The position numbers and the translations under genes are program-made. From Alphaproteobacteria bacterium (GTDB lineage: Bacteria > Pseudomonadota > Alphaproteobacteria > Acetobacterales > Acetobacteraceae), in NCBI GenBank assembly GCA_016869715.1, contig VGDM01000005.1, positions 1 to 64,000 on the forward strand: 64,000 bases of DNA, written 5' to 3'. Shown here in pieces: positions 62,963 to 64,000 of the stretch; positions within the stretch are counted from its first letter, which is position 1; each line of letters opens with the position of its first letter. The notes under the pieces were generated by a model. That model made no database searches, was not told where the DNA came from, and saw only the letters and a list, made by a program, of their open reading frames with translations.

Positions 62963-63193
62963 CTACCGCTTCTTCCCACCCACCCTTCGGATGGAGGCAA
63001 TACGCAGCGCTGCCTTGCCGGATGCCTTCGCGATTTCATTGTCCTGCGCTTCAATTTCCTTCTGCGCCGGCATATCACCATCAAGTCCGCCGAGGACTTC
63101 CGAGGGTACCTTCCGGTTGGAACGGCGGCTGCCGTCTTCATAAATCACATCAAACAGCACGAAGCGCGCTTGGGTTCCTGGCTTATTGGCCAT
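62963..63193 (-). CDS. Small basic protein of unknown function
   Basis: This 76-residue protein begins MANKPGTQARFVLFDVIYED, with QKEIEAQDNEIAKASGKAAL and a basic tail RRVGGKKR. No domain recognised. It overlaps the next small gene by 11 bp, and good coding bias plus coupling support reality. Confidence 0.65.
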   Translation of the reverse strand: MANKPGTQARFVLFDVIYEDGSRRSNRKVPSEVLGGLDGDMPAQKEIEAQDNEIAKASGKAALRIASIRRVGGKKR

Positions 63194-63374
63194 GGTGTTC
63201 TCCTTCAGTCTTCACGTCTTTATCTGGGTCGCCCTCGGCATGCTGCGGGTCTTCGCCCGATTTGCGCCGCGCTACAGCTTCCTTCAGCGCTTCAAGCTTC
63301 GCCTCCTTGCGCGTCTGCTTGACCCGCTTCACATCAGCCCGGTTCTGGCCATAATTCGGTTTGCGCGCCATGCC
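63183..63374 (-). CDS. Small basic-acidic protein of unknown function
   Basis: This 63-residue protein begins MARKPNYGQNRADVKRVKQT, with a strongly basic helical first half and an acidic tail (EDPQHAEGDPDKDVKTEGE). No named family recalled. It is cotranscribed with the 76-residue gene (11-bp overlap). The track frame extends further upstream, but ATG 63374 is followed by the best sequence. Confidence 0.6.
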   Translation of the reverse strand, partial: GMARKPNYGQNRADVKRVKQTRKEAKLEALKEAVARRKSGEDPQHAEGDPDKDVKTEGEHHGQ

Positions 63375-63389
63375 GCTTCTCCAGATATG

Positions 63390-63418
63390 AAAAAAACGGG
63401 GCAGCAAACGCCGCCCCG
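63390..63418 (-). terminator. Intrinsic terminator of the cold-shock gene
   Basis: On the minus strand CGGGGC and GCCCCG pair with a small inner stem and one mismatch, and a run of seven T follows (63390-63396). It lies between csp and the two small genes, just past repeat copy 3. Confidence 0.75.
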
Positions 63419-63442
63419 CCCCGAAAATCGCGGTGCTAAGGA

Positions 63443-63486
63443 GCATTTTCAAGCCAAGTGGAACCACTTGGCGACTCAGAAAATGC
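63443..63486 (+). repeat. 44-nt interrupted palindrome, copy 3
   Basis: The outer arms GCATTTTC and GAAAATGC are perfect here, as is the inner GCCAAGTGG/CCACTTGGC stem around AA. It is 36 kb from copies 1 and 2 and differs from them at only one to three positions. It lies 3' of csp, 74 nt past the stop, before the terminator. Confidence 0.9.
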
Positions 63487-63560
63487 GGCCGAGTCAAAGT
63501 TTAGAGGGTTGCCGATAAACGACTGTGAACCAGAACCATTCTATACGCCGCACGCCAAGG

Positions 63561-63767
63561 TCAGATCTTGCGCAGATTACCAGCAGAAATCTTGCCCTGC
63601 TGACCCTTCTGCAATTCGAACTCAATCTTATCGCCCTCATTCAGGCCTTGAAGTCCAGAACGCTGGACATCGCTGACATGGACGAAGACGTCCTTGCTGC
63701 CATCATCGGGTTGGATGAAGCCATAACCCTTGGTGGCGTTGAACCATTTCACGGTGCCGGTTGCCAT
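63561..63767 (-). CDS. Cold-shock domain protein
   Basis: This 68-residue single cold-shock domain binds single-stranded nucleic acid as an RNA chaperone. RNP1 is KGYGFI in [18 protein letters not shown] and RNP2 is [10 protein letters not shown] start at ATG 63767 (MATGTVKWF), with CGGAG upstream. The ~160 nt 5' of it holds no coding sequence and may be the long untranslated leader often seen on csp genes. Confidence 0.95.
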   Translation of the reverse strand: MATGTVKWFNATKGYGFIQPDDGSKDVFVHVSDVQRSGLQGLNEGDKIEFELQKGQQGKISAGNLRKI

Positions 63768-63928
63768 GCTGTGTACTCCGGTTGAGAAACTCCGTCGCAC
63801 GGGATCGCGCTACGGGCCGACCATCGCTACAGCCCAACCATGGGAAGGCACGGGAAGCAGGTTTGAGGAAACTTGCCAAACCTTCATGGGGCCGGGCCGG
63901 AACGCCCAAACCGGACGAGGTGACATGG

Positions 63929-63959
63929 GGTATATGGGCCTTTCCCAAGCCAATCGCAA
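63929..63959 (-). promoter_or_regulatory. Weak promoter candidate for the cold-shock gene
   Basis: On the minus strand TTGCGA and TATACC are 19 bp apart, placing a start site about 160 nt before the csp ATG. The spacing is long and matches are partial, so this is a tentative reading. Beyond it to the window end nothing is recognised. Confidence 0.25.
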
Positions 63960-64000
63960 GTTTTCCCTAAAATCAGCGAAAAAAACTCGCGCTATTCCAA

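Overview
The window looks like chromosome from an alphaproteobacterium, most likely Rhodospirillales/Acetobacteraceae (Roseomonas-like). This is inferred from high GC, dense operons with ATGA overlaps, and conserved neighbourhoods: SUV3-like helicase / S4 protein / FdxA / CarD, and secA divergent from a parvulin gene followed by argJ. Typical family content includes two MmgE/PrpD genes, an orphan tripartite-tricarboxylate receptor and an AtzG-like/amidase pair. No rRNA, tRNA, CRISPR array, insertion sequence or intact prophage was found.

Layout. 1-3.7 kb: phage-like remnant, AtzG-like/amidase pair, GT39-type membrane protein. 3.7-9.0 kb (minus): helicase, S4 protein, ferredoxin FdxA, and CarD with a very long histone-H1-like tail. 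9-13.8 kb: MFS transporter, I78-type inhibitor, signal-less ModA-like protein, two decapitated genes fused head to head, Baeyer-Villiger monooxygenase. 13.9-24 kb: folE, small zincin, xdhAB, BASS transporter, frameshifted sterol desaturase, HNH nuclease, esterase, gluQ, LysR regulator. 24-31 kb: prsA-argJ-(GNAT-Nudix)-cinA-like on the minus strand, secA divergent. 31.1-32.9 kb: arginine-codon leader peptide, hairpin and terminator in front of a GNAT-argC pair. 33-39.5 kb: unknown catabolic cluster (two MmgE/PrpD proteins, cyclase, atypical SDR, solute receptor, EthD-like protein). 39.5-48 kb: galU, a decayed ferric-reductase-like gene, DUF1028/aminotransferase/alcohol dehydrogenase cluster, SDR, yicC-gmk-AEC transporter. 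48-56.5 kb: zinc-finger/polA/MFS operon, lipoprotein hydrolase, HIT protein, GMC oxidoreductase, amber-interrupted racemase. 56.5-64 kb: JmjC-like oxygenase with three envelope genes, LutA-like, SirB1-like, RidA-hemW, two tiny conserved-looking genes, cold-shock protein.

The most interesting signals are: (1) a probable leaderless, arginine-rich leader peptide with attenuator upstream of GNAT-argC; (2) three copies of a 44-nt interrupted palindrome, two of them in opposite orientation on either side of argJ; (3) CarD with about 327 extra N-terminal residues; (4) a high density of decaying genes, each with a different type of lesion.
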